A DNA stretch of 64,000 nt from Bradyrhizobium sp. 186 (GTDB lineage Bacteria > Pseudomonadota > Alphaproteobacteria > Rhizobiales > Xanthobacteraceae): contig NZ_CP082164.1 in NCBI RefSeq assembly GCF_023101685.1, positions 7,626,001 to 7,690,000 of the forward strand. Reading direction: 5' to 3'. Below the pieces are notes generated by a model. The model was not told the DNA's origin, searched no databases, and worked only from the letters and a program-made list of their open reading frames with translations. Of the stretch, positions 37,547 through 45,512 are shown piece by piece (within the stretch, counting starts at the first letter, position 1; each line of letters begins with the position of its first letter). The translations under genes were made by a program, and so were the position numbers.

Positions 37547-37589
37547 TTCTCTGAGTTTTAAGTCCCCAGGAAACCGGGAGCCGCCCGCG

Positions 37590-39377
37590 ATGCCGCAGAC
37601 CGTCTCCGACTTCATCGTTCAGCGCCTGCATCAATGGGGCGTGCGCCACCTGTTCGGCTATCCCGGAGACGGCATCAACGGCGTGTTCGGCGCACTGAAC
37701 CGTGCCGATGGCAAAATCGGGTTCGTCCAGGCCCGGCACGAGGAGATGGCGGCGTTCATGGCCACCGCCTATGCGAAGTTCTCGGGAGAACTCGGCGTCT
37801 GCATCGCAACTTCCGGCCCCGGTGCCTCCCATCTCATCACCGGCCTCTACGACGCGCTGCTGGATCATCAGCCGGTGCTCGCGATCGTCGGCCAGCAGGC
37901 GCGGAGCGCGCTGGGCGGGCACTATCAGCAGGAACTCGACCTCGTCTCGATGTTCAAGGACGTGGCAGGTACCTACGTCGTACAAGCCTCCTCGCCTGCG
38001 CAAGTACGGCATTTGATTGATCGATCGGTGCGGATCGCGCTGGCCCGGCGGACCCCAACCGTAATCATTCTGCCCAACGACCTCCAGGAGGAGCCTTACG
38101 AGGATCCGCCGCGCGCGCACGGCACGTTGCGTTCCGGTATCGGTTACAGCGCACCAACAATCGTGCCGCGGGAGGCCGACCTCGATCGCGCCGCCGAGGT
38201 GCTCAACGCCGGCAAGAAGGTCGCGATGCTCATCGGCGCCGGCGCGCTTCATGCCCCCGAGGAGGTGATCGCCGTTGCCGACCGGCTGTCCGCCGGCTGC
38301 GCCAAGGCGCTACTCGGCAAGGCCGCGCTGCCCGACGATCTGCCTTGGGTGACCGGCTCGATCGGCTTGCTCGGCACCGAGCCCAGCTACAAAATGATGA
38401 TGGAGTGCGATACGCTGCTGATGGTCGGCTCCGGGTTTCCATACTCCGAGTTCCTGCCCAAGGAAGGCAGCGCGCGCGGCGTCCAGATCGACATCGACGC
38501 CGGCATGATGTCGATCCGCTTTCCCATGGAGGTGGGTCTCGTCGGCGATGCGGCCGAGACGCTCCGGGCGCTGCTGCCGCGGCTTGCGCCCAAGACCGAC
38601 GGATCATGGCGCAAGGACATCGAGGACAGCGTCGCGACGTGGTGGAAGACGCTCGACAGCCGCGCACATCAGTCGGCCTCCCCCGTCAATCCGCAGCTCG
38701 TGGCTTGGGAATTGTCCCCGCGCCTACCCGACCGCGCCATCATCACCAGCGATTCCGGCTCCTGCGCCAACTGGTTCGCGCGCGACTTGAAGATGCGCCG
38801 CGGCATGACGGCCTCGCTCTCCGGCGGCCTCGCCTCGATGGGCGCGGCAGTCCCTTATGCGCTCGCCGCCAAATACGCCCGTCCGGACCGGCCGGTGATC
38901 GCGCTGGTCGGCGACGGCGCCATGCAGATGAACAACATGGCCGAGCTGATCACCGTCGCAAGATATTGGCGCGACTGGCGGGACCGGCGCTTCATCGTCT
39001 GCGTCTTCAACAATGAGGATCTCAACCAAGTGACCTGGGAGCAACGCATCATCAACGGCGATCCCAAGTTCGAGGCCTCGCAGCGCATTCCAAACGTGTC
39101 CTATTCGCGCTTTGCCGAGTTGATCGGCCTGCGCGGCATCTATGTCGATAGCCCGCAACTGCTGGGCTCGGCCTGGGAGCAGGCGCTGGCGAGCGAGATG
39201 CCCGTGGTGCTGGAGGTAAAGACCGACCCCGAAGTGCCGCCGCTGCCGCCGCATATCACGTTGCAACAGGCGAAGAACTTTTCGTTGGCGCTGATGAAGG
39301 GCGATCCAAACGAAAGCAGCGTGATCAAGGGCGCGGCGCGGCAGGTGCTCGAGTCTATCCTGCCAGGAAACGAATGA
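37590..39377 (+). CDS. Thiamine pyrophosphate-dependent enzyme, pyruvate oxidase-like
   Basis: A 595-residue ThDP enzyme with the three domains of the POX/acetohydroxyacid synthase family. The N-terminal domain has FGYPGDGINGVFGAL and the activating Glu in QARHEEMAAFMATAYAKFSGELGVC. The central domain contains KKVAMLIGAGALHAPEEV. The C-terminal domain has the ThDP motif VGDGAMQMNNMAELITVARY ending in FNNEDLNQVTWEQ. It may oxidise or decarboxylate pyruvate in the cytoplasm or at the membrane, like PoxB, which is also a stationary-phase and stress enzyme. A small gene follows after 8 bases. Confidence 0.85.
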   Translation: MPQTVSDFIVQRLHQWGVRHLFGYPGDGINGVFGALNRADGKIGFVQARHEEMAAFMATAYAKFSGELGVCIATSGPGASHLITGLYDALLDHQPVLAIVGQQARSALGGHYQQELDLVSMFKDVAGTYVVQASSPAQVRHLIDRSVRIALARRTPTVIILPNDLQEEPYEDPPRAHGTLRSGIGYSAPTIVPREADLDRAAEVLNAGKKVAMLIGAGALHAPEEVIAVADRLSAGCAKALLGKAALPDDLPWVTGSIGLLGTEPSYKMMMECDTLLMVGSGFPYSEFLPKEGSARGVQIDIDAGMMSIRFPMEVGLVGDAAETLRALLPRLAPKTDGSWRKDIEDSVATWWKTLDSRAHQSASPVNPQLVAWELSPRLPDRAIITSDSGSCANWFARDLKMRRGMTASLSGGLASMGAAVPYALAAKYARPDRPVIALVGDGAMQMNNMAELITVARYWRDWRDRRFIVCVFNNEDLNQVTWEQRIINGDPKFEASQRIPNVSYSRFAELIGLRGIYVDSPQLLGSAWEQALASEMPVVLEVKTDPEVPPLPPHITLQQAKNFSLALMKGDPNESSVIKGAARQVLESILPGNE

Positions 39378-39385
39378 GGTGAGTC

Positions 39386-39613
39386 ATGAGCGATTTCCGC
39401 GATATCCAGCACGGCGTCAACGATCCCGTCGACGGCGTCGACGTCAAGCGGCAGTTCAACGACAACCGGACTCAGCATGAGCGGGCGCAACGCTATGCCG
39501 ACGTGCGCGCGGAGGCCTCGGCCTCGCCTGCTGAGCCGTTCCTGCCGGAGAGGCTCCGGCGCAAGCCGACCGATCCCATCAATCCACGCACCGGCAGGAA
39601 TCCCACGGACTAG
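39386..39613 (+). CDS. Small hydrophilic protein
   Basis: A 75-residue protein starting MSDFRDIQHGVNDPVDGVDV and ending PTDPINPRTGRNPTD. It is rich in Asp, Arg, Pro and Asn, with no hydrophobic segment, and looks disordered. It starts 8 bases after the TPP-enzyme stop and is preceded by GAGGTGAG, so it is translated from the same mRNA. The role is unknown. It resembles the other hydrophilic proteins of this block in composition but not in sequence. Confidence 0.65.
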   Translation: MSDFRDIQHGVNDPVDGVDVKRQFNDNRTQHERAQRYADVRAEASASPAEPFLPERLRRKPTDPINPRTGRNPTD

Positions 39614-39619
39614 CGGTTT

Positions 39620-39644
39620 GGAACATCGGCCCCTGCTGCGGGTT
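39620..39644 (+). promoter_or_regulatory. EcfG-like promoter, GGAAC-N16-GGTT
   Basis: GGAAC at 39620-39624 and GGTT at 39641-39644 with a 16-base spacer, 60 bases upstream of the DUF4142 start at 39704. Confidence 0.55.
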
Positions 39645-39703
39645 GGTCGCGCAAACGCCGCGCGGCATTGTCGGCTGCACCGTCACCTCGGAGGGTCCGG
39701 ATC

Positions 39704-40254
39704 ATGAAACGAACCATCATCGCCTTTGCTTGCGTGCTTCTCGCAGGCCCCGCGCTCGCCCAATCGCTCGGCGAGAAGACCGGCGTCAATTCGGCGCTCG
39801 GCGTCGCGCCGGCCACCGCCGATTTCGTTAAGGAAGTCGCCATCAGCGACATGTTCGAGATCGAATCGAGCAAGCTCGCCGAGCAGAAGGGCAACGCGCA
39901 GGAAAAATCCTTGCGCAGCAGATGGTGACCGATCACACCAAGACCAGCAGCGAACTGAAAGGCCTGGTCGGCAACGGCAAGATTCAAGCGACCGTGCCGA
40001 CGACGCTCGACAGTTCGCACCAGAGCAAACTCGAGAAGCTCAAGAGCGCGACCGGCAAGGACTTCAGCTCGGACTACAACTCCTACCAGGTCAGCGCTCA
40101 TGAAGATGCAGTCTCGTTGTTCGAGCGCTATGCCAAGGGCGGCGACAATGCCGAGCTGAAGAACTGGGCCGGCAAGACGCTGCCGGCGCTGAAGCACCAC
40201 CTCGGCATGGCCAAGGAACTCGGCAAGGCGCCGAGTGTCGGGCAATCCAAGTAA
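39704..40254 (+). pseudogene. DUF4142 exported protein, one base missing
   Basis: The gene starts MKRTIIAFACVLLAGPALAQ, a signal peptide, and continues TADFVKEVAISDMFEIESSKLAEQKGNAQEKS. At 39911-39913 the frame changes: TCC TTG CGC should read TCC TTC GCG, giving FAQQMVTDHTKTSSELKGLV and then an intact DUF4142 domain to 40254. One C is missing. DUF4142 proteins are ferritin-like helical periplasmic proteins, often in stress regulons. With the shift only about 74 residues would be made. A sequencing error is as likely as a real mutation. A terminator follows. Confidence 0.85.
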
Positions 40255-40264
40255 GTATCTTCTG

Positions 40265-40291
40265 AGGACGCCGGCCCTGCCGGCGTCCTTT
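40265..40291 (+). terminator. Rho-independent terminator after the DUF4142 gene
   Basis: Stem AGGACGCCGG / CCGGCGTCCT with loop CCCTG, followed by TTGTCGTC. It lies 11 bases after the stop at 40254. Confidence 0.8.
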
Positions 40292-40461
40292 GTCGTCTAG
40301 GCAACGATGACCTTGCTCCGCGTTTTGAAACGCAAAGTCGCGGAAACCATCATGGCGCATCAAACCAAAACTTCGATATCCCGCCGGCACGTCGCCACGC
40401 GGCGAGCGCAACGCTTGCCGTGGCTTCGCTGGCCTCTTCAACAGCGAAAGGAAACGCATCC

Positions 40462-41352
40462 ATGGCAGAGCAGAGCCTGGTCGATCCGATTAGCCGCTAT
40501 CCGAAGCCCCCGTTCAAGAAGCAGTCGCAGCCCTGGCCGGGCCTTGCCGGCAGGATGGGGCCACGGCCGGACCACGGCGAAACCAGCTACAAGGGCTCCG
40601 GCCGTCTGGCCGGCCGCAAGGCGCTGATCACCGGCGGCGATTCCGGCATGGGGCGTGCGGCCGCCATTGCATACGCGCGCGAAGGCGCCGACGTCGCCAT
40701 CAATTACCTGCCGGCCGAAGAGCCTGACGCACAAGAGGTGATCGCGCTGATCAAGAAGGAGGGCCGCACGGGTCTCGCGATCCCAGGCGATCTCCGCGAC
40801 GAGGCGTTCTGCAAGAAGCTGGTCGAGCAGGCCGTGCAGGGCCTCGGCGGCCTCGACATCCTCGTCAACAACGCGGCGCGACAGCAAGCGCGGGCCTCCA
40901 TTCTCGACGTATCGTCCGAAGATTTCGACGCGACCATGAAGACGAACATCTATGCACCGTTCTGGACCATCAGGGCGGCGCTGCCGCATCTGAAGCCGGG
41001 CTCCTGCATCATCGGCACGACCTCCGAACAGGCTTACGATCCCTCGCCGGATCTCTACGATTATGCGCAGACCAAGGCCGCAACGATGAATTATGTGAAG
41101 TCGCTGGCGAAGCAACTCGCCTCGAAGGGTATCCGCGTCAACGGCGTCGCGCCGGGACCGATCTGGACTCCGCTCCAGGTGTCTGGCGGGGCGACGATGG
41201 AGAAGCTCGAGAAGTTCGGCGGTATGACCCCGCTCGGCCGTCCCGGCCAGCCCGTAGAACTCGCATCGATCTACGTCCAACTTGCTGCGTCCGACGCGAG
41301 CTATGCGACGGGCCAGGTGTACGGCGCCGCCGGTGGATCGGGGCAGCCGTAG
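40462..41352 (+). CDS. SDR family oxidoreductase (YghA-like); a Tat leader may be out of frame upstream
   Basis: A 296-residue SDR from the ATG at 40462, preceded by AAAGGAAA. PVERYP-like DPISRYPKPPFKKQSQPWPGL and RPDHGETSYKGSGRLAGRKALITGGDSGMGRAAAIAYAREGADVAINYLP are typical of the YghA/glucose-dehydrogenase-like group. The catalytic residues are Ser in GTTSEQA and Tyr-x3-Lys in YDYAQTKAA. Upstream, an ATG at 40352 opens MAHQTKTSISRRHVAT, a twin-arginine leader. Adding one base near 40400 would join it through AASATLAVASLASSTAKGNAS to this protein. So the full gene is perhaps 40352-41352 and exported. Confidence 0.85.
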   Translation: MAEQSLVDPISRYPKPPFKKQSQPWPGLAGRMGPRPDHGETSYKGSGRLAGRKALITGGDSGMGRAAAIAYAREGADVAINYLPAEEPDAQEVIALIKKEGRTGLAIPGDLRDEAFCKKLVEQAVQGLGGLDILVNNAARQQARASILDVSSEDFDATMKTNIYAPFWTIRAALPHLKPGSCIIGTTSEQAYDPSPDLYDYAQTKAATMNYVKSLAKQLASKGIRVNGVAPGPIWTPLQVSGGATMEKLEKFGGMTPLGRPGQPVELASIYVQLAASDASYATGQVYGAAGGSGQP

Positions 41353-41452
41353 TCGGGGTAAGGCTGGAGGAGAGGGGCAGCGCGCCGCGAGGAACGTTCA
41401 CTGTCACTGAAGCTTTACAAAGCATCATGAACGACATCTCACCCGCAGACCG

Positions 41453-42037
41453 ATGGCCCTCGTAGCAGTCAAACCCACCCGGATCGACACGGCGATCGCG
41501 AACGAGATCGCTGCCCGCACCAACTCAGGTATCGAGCACACCGCGCAGACCCTGACCTGGGCCGCCGACGAGCACGTGCTGCTGGCGCTGGCTGCGGCCG
41601 GGTGGCTCTATGCCCACCTTGTGCAGCCGCGGCAGCGCGCCATCGCCAACCACGCTCTAATTGTTTCGCTGGCGACTGCCTTGCTGCCACATGCCCTGAA
41701 ATCCGTGTTCGATCAAACCAGGCCGGACCGATTGACGGTGCGGGGACATCGAAATGGCGTGCCTGTCTCCGGACAAGCGCGCGACGCCTTCCCCTCCGGT
41801 CACGCCGTTCATATGGGCGCACTTGCCTCGGCGGCGGGCCTGTTGCCGCCAACGCCGCGTCGCCTGGTACGCTCGGTTGCTGTCGCGCTTTCGCTAACGC
41901 GAATTACGCTACTCGCGCATTGGGCGAGCGACGTGGCCGCAGGCTTCGCGCTCGGCGCAGCCGTCGAGAGGCTCTTGCGGCCATTGACGCTGGCAAAATC
42001 ACGCCGCAAGCAAGACAATTGGCGGATACGGCCATGA
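41453..42037 (+). CDS. PAP2 family phosphatase
   Basis: A 194-residue membrane phosphatase. The three PAP2 motifs are visible: KSVFDQTRPDR, PSGHAVHMG with the catalytic His, and LTRITLLAHWASDV with the nucleophilic His. Hydrophobic helices surround them. PAP2 enzymes remove phosphate from phosphatidic acid or undecaprenyl pyrophosphate on the outer face of the inner membrane. The stop overlaps the start of the next gene by ATGA. Two further small membrane-protein genes follow without a gap, so the three form one operon. Confidence 0.88.
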   Translation: MALVAVKPTRIDTAIANEIAARTNSGIEHTAQTLTWAADEHVLLALAAAGWLYAHLVQPRQRAIANHALIVSLATALLPHALKSVFDQTRPDRLTVRGHRNGVPVSGQARDAFPSGHAVHMGALASAAGLLPPTPRRLVRSVAVALSLTRITLLAHWASDVAAGFALGAAVERLLRPLTLAKSRRKQDNWRIRP

Positions 42038-42381
42038 CTGAATATGTCGTGCGCTTCATCGCCGGCGGCGTGATCGTCTCCGCATTCGCGATCCTCGGCG
42101 ACATGCTCAGGCCCAAGAGCTTTGCAGGCCTCCTGGGCGCAGCCCCTTCGGTCGCGCTGGCAACGCTTGGCATCGCCGTCGTCCAGCACGGACCTCATTA
42201 TGCCGCAGCCGAAAGCTGGACCATGATCTATGGCGCCATCGCCCTCGGCTGCTACAGCGTCGTCGTTTGTCATCTGTTGATCAGATACCGTCTGACCGCG
42301 TTGCCGGCCACCATCCTCGCTTTGGCCGTGTGGCTTGCCGTCGCCTTCGGACTCCTTGCTGGCTTTGGAGGCGCGGCCTGA
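42034..42381 (+). CDS. DUF3147 family membrane protein
   Basis: A 115-residue protein with four hydrophobic segments (VVRFIAGGVIVSAFAILGDML, VALATLGIAVVQ, TMIYGAIALGCYSVVVCHLLI and ATILALAVWLAVAFGLLAGFGG), fitting DUF3147. It starts inside the PAP2 stop codon and its own TGA overlaps the next ATG, a tight translational coupling. Function is unknown. The pairing of two such proteins after a PAP2 phosphatase suggests a membrane complex of two related subunits (inference). Confidence 0.75.
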   Translation: MTEYVVRFIAGGVIVSAFAILGDMLRPKSFAGLLGAAPSVALATLGIAVVQHGPHYAAAESWTMIYGAIALGCYSVVVCHLLIRYRLTALPATILALAVWLAVAFGLLAGFGGAA

Positions 42382-42869
42382 TGCCGATCGAGCTGTCACT
42401 CTCCGCGCTGAAGCAGACTCACTGGTACGAGTATGGCGTGCGCTTCATGCTGGGCGGCCTGGCGACCGTGCTCGCGGGGATCCTGGGTGCGCGCTTCGGT
42501 GTGTCTGTCGGAGGGCTGTTCCTCGCGCTCCCCGCAATCTTCTGCGCCAGCGCCACGCTGGTCGAAAGCCATCAGCGCCGCACCAAGGAGAAGGCCGGCC
42601 TCAGCGGTCGACGACGCGGGCGAGAGGCCGCCGCACTCGACGCGGCCGGCGCGGCCTGGGGAAGTATCGGTCTTGTGGCATTCGCCACCGTCTTCCATCT
42701 CACCGTCGCGGCAAGTGTCGCTGGCGCTTTCGCTGCCGCCCTGACGGCATGGGTTGTCGTCGCGGTGTCGGCGTGGTGGCTCCGACGGAAGCTCCGCATC
42801 GTGTCCCATCACGCGCGACGATCCGGGCACTGGCCACCATCAGCGAAGAACCCCCGCCTCTTCCGGTAA
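42381..42869 (+). CDS. Membrane protein, DUF3147-like
   Basis: A 162-residue protein. It has WYEYGVRFMLGGLATVLAGILGARFGVSVGGLFLALPAIFCASATLVES, two membrane helices resembling the previous gene product, a basic loop RRTKEKAGLSGRRRGREAA, and two more helices AAWGSIGLVAFATVFHLTVAA and AGAFAAALTAWVVVAVSAWWL. The tail is basic. It starts at the overlap TGATG with the previous gene. Its 3' end overlaps the convergent gene ending at 42840 by 30 bases. Confidence 0.75.
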   Translation: MPIELSLSALKQTHWYEYGVRFMLGGLATVLAGILGARFGVSVGGLFLALPAIFCASATLVESHQRRTKEKAGLSGRRRGREAAALDAAGAAWGSIGLVAFATVFHLTVAASVAGAFAAALTAWVVVAVSAWWLRRKLRIVSHHARRSGHWPPSAKNPRLFR

Positions 42870-43034
42870 CGACAGGAATTCGTGCATCTCGGCCGCGGCG
42901 CGAAGCTGTTCGAGCCGCGCAGCAACGACCTCACGCTGCTTGCCGAGGGGCAGGTTCGCCAGTTCGCGCTCAAGGCGACGCTTCTCTGCCTCGATGCGCT
43001 CCATGAATGTGTGTGGCTCAGATCGCTTACGCAT
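42840..43034 (-). CDS. Small coiled-coil protein
   Basis: A 64-residue protein, MRKRSEPHTFMERIEAEKRR at the start. Residues 9-58 are almost entirely helical and charged, with heptad-like Leu/Ala spacing (RLERELANLPLGKQREVVAARLEQLRAAAEM), so a coiled coil is likely. It starts 8 bases inside the end of the upstream small gene, so the two are coupled. I do not recognise a named family. Confidence 0.65.
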   Translation of the reverse strand: MRKRSEPHTFMERIEAEKRRLERELANLPLGKQREVVAARLEQLRAAAEMHEFLSLPEEAGVLR

Positions 43035-43197
43035 TTCGCGTCCCCGACGATTGGCGCTTTGGGGGTTGGAGGCCGGGGCTGTTGGCCCAGCGATCCAGTT
43101 GGTCGATGACCTTCTGATGGCTCGGACGCACCGGCTTGGGTGCCTTGGGTTCTTCGGAAAGCTTGCGAGGTAACCTGACTTCTCTTTTTTCCGTCAT
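43027..43197 (-). CDS. Small basic hydrophilic protein
   Basis: A 56-residue protein from the ATG at 43197 (MTEKREVRLPRKLSEEPKAP). It is rich in Lys, Arg and Pro; VRPSHQKVIDQLDRWANSPGL is the only stretch likely to be helical. An upstream ATG at 43212 would add five residues. It is the first gene of a pair with the coiled-coil gene, overlapping by 8 bases. Function is unknown. Confidence 0.6.
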   Translation of the reverse strand: MTEKREVRLPRKLSEEPKAPKPVRPSHQKVIDQLDRWANSPGLQPPKRQSSGTRNA

Positions 43198-43310
43198 GAC
43201 ATCTCTCCACATGAACTCGAAAATGCACCTCCTTTGATATGCTTACAATAACCTAAGATACTGATTTTACTTCATTTTTTTACTAATTTGGCACCTTTTG
43301 CGCAAACTGT

Positions 43311-43335
43311 GGAACTCCAGTTGGATTGGTTCGTT
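43311..43335 (+). promoter_or_regulatory. EcfG-type promoter, exact GGAAC-N16-CGTT
   Basis: GGAAC at 43311-43315 and CGTT at 43332-43335 with exactly 16 bases between. A start site near 43344 would precede the ATG at 43372 by about 28 bases. The surrounding 100 bases are AT-rich, unlike the average of the window. Confidence 0.75.
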
Positions 43336-43371
43336 GAGTAGGCCACTCAATTCGCTCAAAATGGGTGATTG

Positions 43372-43623
43372 ATGATGAAGGATCCTCGCATCGAGCGGCT
43401 TCAGGTCATGCTCTCGCCGGAAGAACTGGCCGCAGTGGACGATTTCCGGTTCAAGCACCGCATGCCGACGCGCGCGGCCGCGGTCCGGGAGCTTCTCCAG
43501 CTCGGTCTCGCCGCTGCGGGCAGCGACGCATTGGCCGGCCTCAAGTCGAGCGATTTCGGGGTGTTTGGCCGTGGCTCCGACGGGCACGCGCCGATAAAGC
43601 CTGAAGGCGAGGCTGAAGACTGA
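43372..43623 (+). CDS. Small ribbon-helix-helix-like protein
   Basis: An 83-residue protein. RIERLQVMLSPEELAAVDDFRFKHRMPTRAAAVRELLQLGLAAAG (about 5-50) has the strand-helix-helix pattern of a MetJ/Arc-type ribbon-helix-helix, a DNA-binding fold, followed by a loose Gly/Asp-rich tail. The double ATG at 43372 follows TTG; either Met may be used. It sits directly behind an exact EcfG-type promoter, so it may be a stress-induced regulator. No toxin gene follows, which argues against an antitoxin role. Confidence 0.75.
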   Translation: MMKDPRIERLQVMLSPEELAAVDDFRFKHRMPTRAAAVRELLQLGLAAAGSDALAGLKSSDFGVFGRGSDGHAPIKPEGEAED

Positions 43624-43642
43624 TCCGAATTTGTCCCAAGCA

Positions 43643-43673
43643 AACGGCCCCGGCACGGGAGTGCCGAGGCCGT
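43643..43673 (+). terminator. Hairpin after the ribbon-helix-helix gene
   Basis: ACGGCCCCGGCACGGGAGTG pairs with the following CCGAGGCCGT with one mismatch. The T-run is short, so it may be a weak terminator. Confidence 0.55.
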
Positions 43674-43759
43674 CTTGGAGATGCTTCCGGCGCACCGGGG
43701 GCATGACAGCCGGAAGCAATCTTTCGACTCTTCGTCCGCGGATTCGTTCCTCGTAAGAA

Positions 43760-43966
43760 CTAGCCGCTCGGCGCGTCGCCGGAATCATCCGGCGTCATGC
43801 CGGAGCCCGGCGTCTTGCTGTTGTCGTTCAGCTTGGGATCGCGCGTCGCCTCACGAGAGGGCGAGCCCTTGGGATCTGACTTGTGCACGGTCTGCGCACG
43901 CTGCTTGTCGCGCGGCTGCAGCTCGGCCCGCTTGTCCCTGACGATGCCGTGGTCGGAATGGGCCAT
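43760..43966 (-). CDS. Small disordered hydrophilic protein
   Basis: A 68-residue protein. MAHSDHGIVRDKRAELQPRD begins it; the rest is rich in Lys, Asp, Ser, Pro and Gly with no hydrophobic residues in sequence, for example SDPKGSPSREATRDPK, and it ends DDSGDAPSG. It fits the hydrophilin type. GAGCGAGAGCAC lies before the ATG. A GGAAC-N16-CGTA near-match is found at 44004-44028 upstream on the same strand. Confidence 0.65.
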   Translation of the reverse strand: MAHSDHGIVRDKRAELQPRDKQRAQTVHKSDPKGSPSREATRDPKLNDNSKTPGSGMTPDDSGDAPSG

Positions 43967-44003
43967 GATGTGCTCTCGCTCATGTTGATTGCATCAAGGC
44001 GCT

Positions 44004-44028
44004 TACGCGCCGAAGCGCCGAAGGTTCC
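44004..44028 (-). promoter_or_regulatory. Possible EcfG-like promoter, GGAAC-N16-CGTA
   Basis: On the minus strand GGAAC at 44028-44024 and CGTA at 44007-44004, spacer 16. The last base differs from CGTT. It lies 38 bases upstream of the ATG at 43966. Confidence 0.4.
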
Positions 44029-44047
44029 GGCGAGAGCGACCGCAGCG

Positions 44048-44179
44048 TTAGCTATGCGCCGCGTGCACCGCAGCCGACGCATTTTCCTGATGCACCTGCC
44101 GGACCGTCGTCACCGTCGCGAACGCAACCGAGACGCCGAAGGCAAGGATGAGCGAGAGAAGAGCCAGACGTGGAGCCAT
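44048..44179 (-). CDS. Very small exported or membrane protein
   Basis: A 43-residue protein: MAPRLALLSLILAFGVSVAF, then ATVTTVRQVHQENASAAVHA and a stop at 44048. The N-terminal half is one hydrophobic segment that may be a signal peptide or a membrane anchor. The ATG follows AAGGAGGGTTTTACA, a strong ribosome binding site, which is the best evidence that it is real. No family is recognised. Confidence 0.6.
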   Translation of the reverse strand: MAPRLALLSLILAFGVSVAFATVTTVRQVHQENASAAVHAAHS

Positions 44180-44296
44180 TGTAAAACCCTCCTTCTGAAT
44201 CGAAAATCGACGCGATCCACTGTCCCGAATGATCCTGGATTGGTCGCCATCATTCCGTGAGCGGTCTCACACGCGGATTCACGAAAACGAGAGGGG

Positions 44297-44491
44297 TCAG
44301 GCATCCTGCTTTTGGCGGCCGCGGACCGCGATCGGCGGGATTTCGCCATCGAGCCAATCCTGTTCGTTCGCGAGTGCCATCCAAGCCTCCGCCATGCGCG
44401 AATAGCGCTTGTAGCTGGGTTGCCCTTCCGCGCGCTCGGCGAGTTGCAGGCAGTTCTCGGCATTGTCCCTGAAAATGTCAGATTGCTTCAT
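44297..44491 (-). CDS. Small hypothetical protein
   Basis: A 64-residue protein from the ATG at 44491 (MKQSDIFRDNAENCLQLAER). It is a mostly helical protein with QPSYKRYSRMAEAWMALANEQDWLDGEIPP; the D-N-A-E-N-C-x-x-L-A pattern is common to many short Bradyrhizobium proteins of unknown role, including the one at 59268-59480, to which it is loosely similar in type. An upstream ATG at 44521 is possible. Confidence 0.65.
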   Translation of the reverse strand: MKQSDIFRDNAENCLQLAERAEGQPSYKRYSRMAEAWMALANEQDWLDGEIPPIAVRGRQKQDA

Positions 44492-44508
44492 GGACAAGAC
44501 GTGGGCAC

Positions 44509-44533
44509 GGAACCCCCGCATCGCAACCGCGCT
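44509..44533 (+). promoter_or_regulatory. Possible degenerate EcfG-like promoter, GGAAC-N16-CGCT
   Basis: GGAAC at 44509-44513 and CGCT at 44530-44533, spacer 16, 54 bases before the exported DUF4142-like gene at 44587. It differs from consensus at one base of the -10 element and is weak evidence alone. Confidence 0.35.
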
Positions 44534-44586
44534 TACCGGATCTTAATCTTCGCGGAACTTCGCACGCCATCGGTCATTGGATCGTC

Positions 44587-45090
44587 ATGAGAATTCTTGT
44601 CGCGATAGTCCTGGCATTCGCCGGCACGGCAGCGTTTGCCGACAGCGTTGGCGAGCGAAGCCGCGGCGAGCGCGCGCCGACCGCGACCGACGTCATCAGC
44701 GGCCTCTACGCTTTCAGCCGCTTTCAGCAGGGTCTGCTGGAGAGCACCGACCTGAAGGGCAATGCGGAGGTCCAGAATCTCGCCGCCTTGCGTGCCGAAG
44801 AGGCAGCCAAGCGCGATAAGGCGCTGAAGGAGATTCAGCAGGCGATCGGCGCCGAACCACGCGTCGGCAAGACCAGCGCCAGCCTTGCCGAGCCCGTAGC
44901 CTCAGATGGACCAACTTACGTCAGAAGCTTCTATGCTGCGCAGATCCCGGAATATGAGTCTGCCATCAGCCTGATCGAGCGCTACCTACACACGCCCGAC
45001 AATCCCGCGCTCGGCGCCTTTGCACGCGAGCAATTGCCGGTGCTGCGTTCGCAGTTGAAGAACGTGGAACGCACCATGGCGGACAAGTAG
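44587..45090 (+). CDS. Exported DUF4142-like helical protein
   Basis: A 167-residue protein. MRILVAIVLAFAGTAAFA is a signal peptide. The mature part is all-helical with TDVISGLYAFSRFQQGLLESTDLKGN, VRSFYAAQIPEYESAISLIERYL and GAFAREQLPVLRSQLKNVERTM, the order of helices seen in DUF4142, though the match is weaker than for the gene at 39704. It is intact here, so it may replace the broken paralogue. It is convergent with the exported gene at 45097. Confidence 0.7.
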   Translation: MRILVAIVLAFAGTAAFADSVGERSRGERAPTATDVISGLYAFSRFQQGLLESTDLKGNAEVQNLAALRAEEAAKRDKALKEIQQAIGAEPRVGKTSASLAEPVASDGPTYVRSFYAAQIPEYESAISLIERYLHTPDNPALGAFAREQLPVLRSQLKNVERTMADK

Positions 45091-45096
45091 CCGCGC

Positions 45097-45399
45097 TCAT
45101 TTGCCTTCCGGATGATGCTGCTGCTGGCTCTCCGGCCGCACCGTGCGATCGCTGTCAGGCATCTTGTCACGTCCCTGATCGCCATTGTCGTCCTTGCCGC
45201 CGGAGGTGGAGGTGCCGCTGCCGCTGCGGCTCGGCCTGGTCGCCGCGCCGGTGGTCGGCTGCTCCGCCTGAGGGGCCGCGGAGCTTGCTGCGGGATCGCC
45301 GGTGATGGCGCCTCGCCCGCTCGGCTCGCCACCCTGCTGCGCATGGACTGCTCCAGCGATGAACAGTGTGACCACGATGGTGGCAAATCCGGCCTTCAT
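45097..45399 (-). CDS. Small exported, low-complexity protein
   Basis: A 100-residue protein. MKAGFATIVVTLFIAGAVHA is a signal peptide; the remainder is a Ser/Gly/Asp/Pro-rich chain (GSGTSTSGGKDDNGDQGRDK) ending in QQQHHPEGK, with no folded domain. It resembles the 78-residue product at 54182-54418 in style. An exact EcfG-type promoter lies 27 bases upstream on the same strand. Confidence 0.7.
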   Translation of the reverse strand: MKAGFATIVVTLFIAGAVHAQQGGEPSGRGAITGDPAASSAAPQAEQPTTGAATRPSRSGSGTSTSGGKDDNGDQGRDKMPDSDRTVRPESQQQHHPEGK

Positions 45400-45425
45400 G
45401 GGCCATCCCCTGTCGTTTGCGGGCT

Positions 45426-45450
45426 AACGGCAGGCGGAATGATCCGTTCC
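45426..45450 (-). promoter_or_regulatory. EcfG-type promoter, exact GGAAC-N16-CGTT
   Basis: On the minus strand GGAAC is at 45450-45446 and CGTT at 45429-45426, spacer exactly 16. It serves the exported protein starting at 45399. Confidence 0.75.
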
Positions 45451-45512
45451 TGAAGGGACATGACCGAGGCGCGAGACGGAAGAAATGCCGCCCGAAATTC
45501 CTGTAACTGAGC

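Noticed and set aside
41391..41415. GGAAC-N16-GCTT before the PAP2 gene as another EcfG-type site
   Set aside because: The -10 element differs from CGTT at two or more positions, so it is not counted with the ten good sites.
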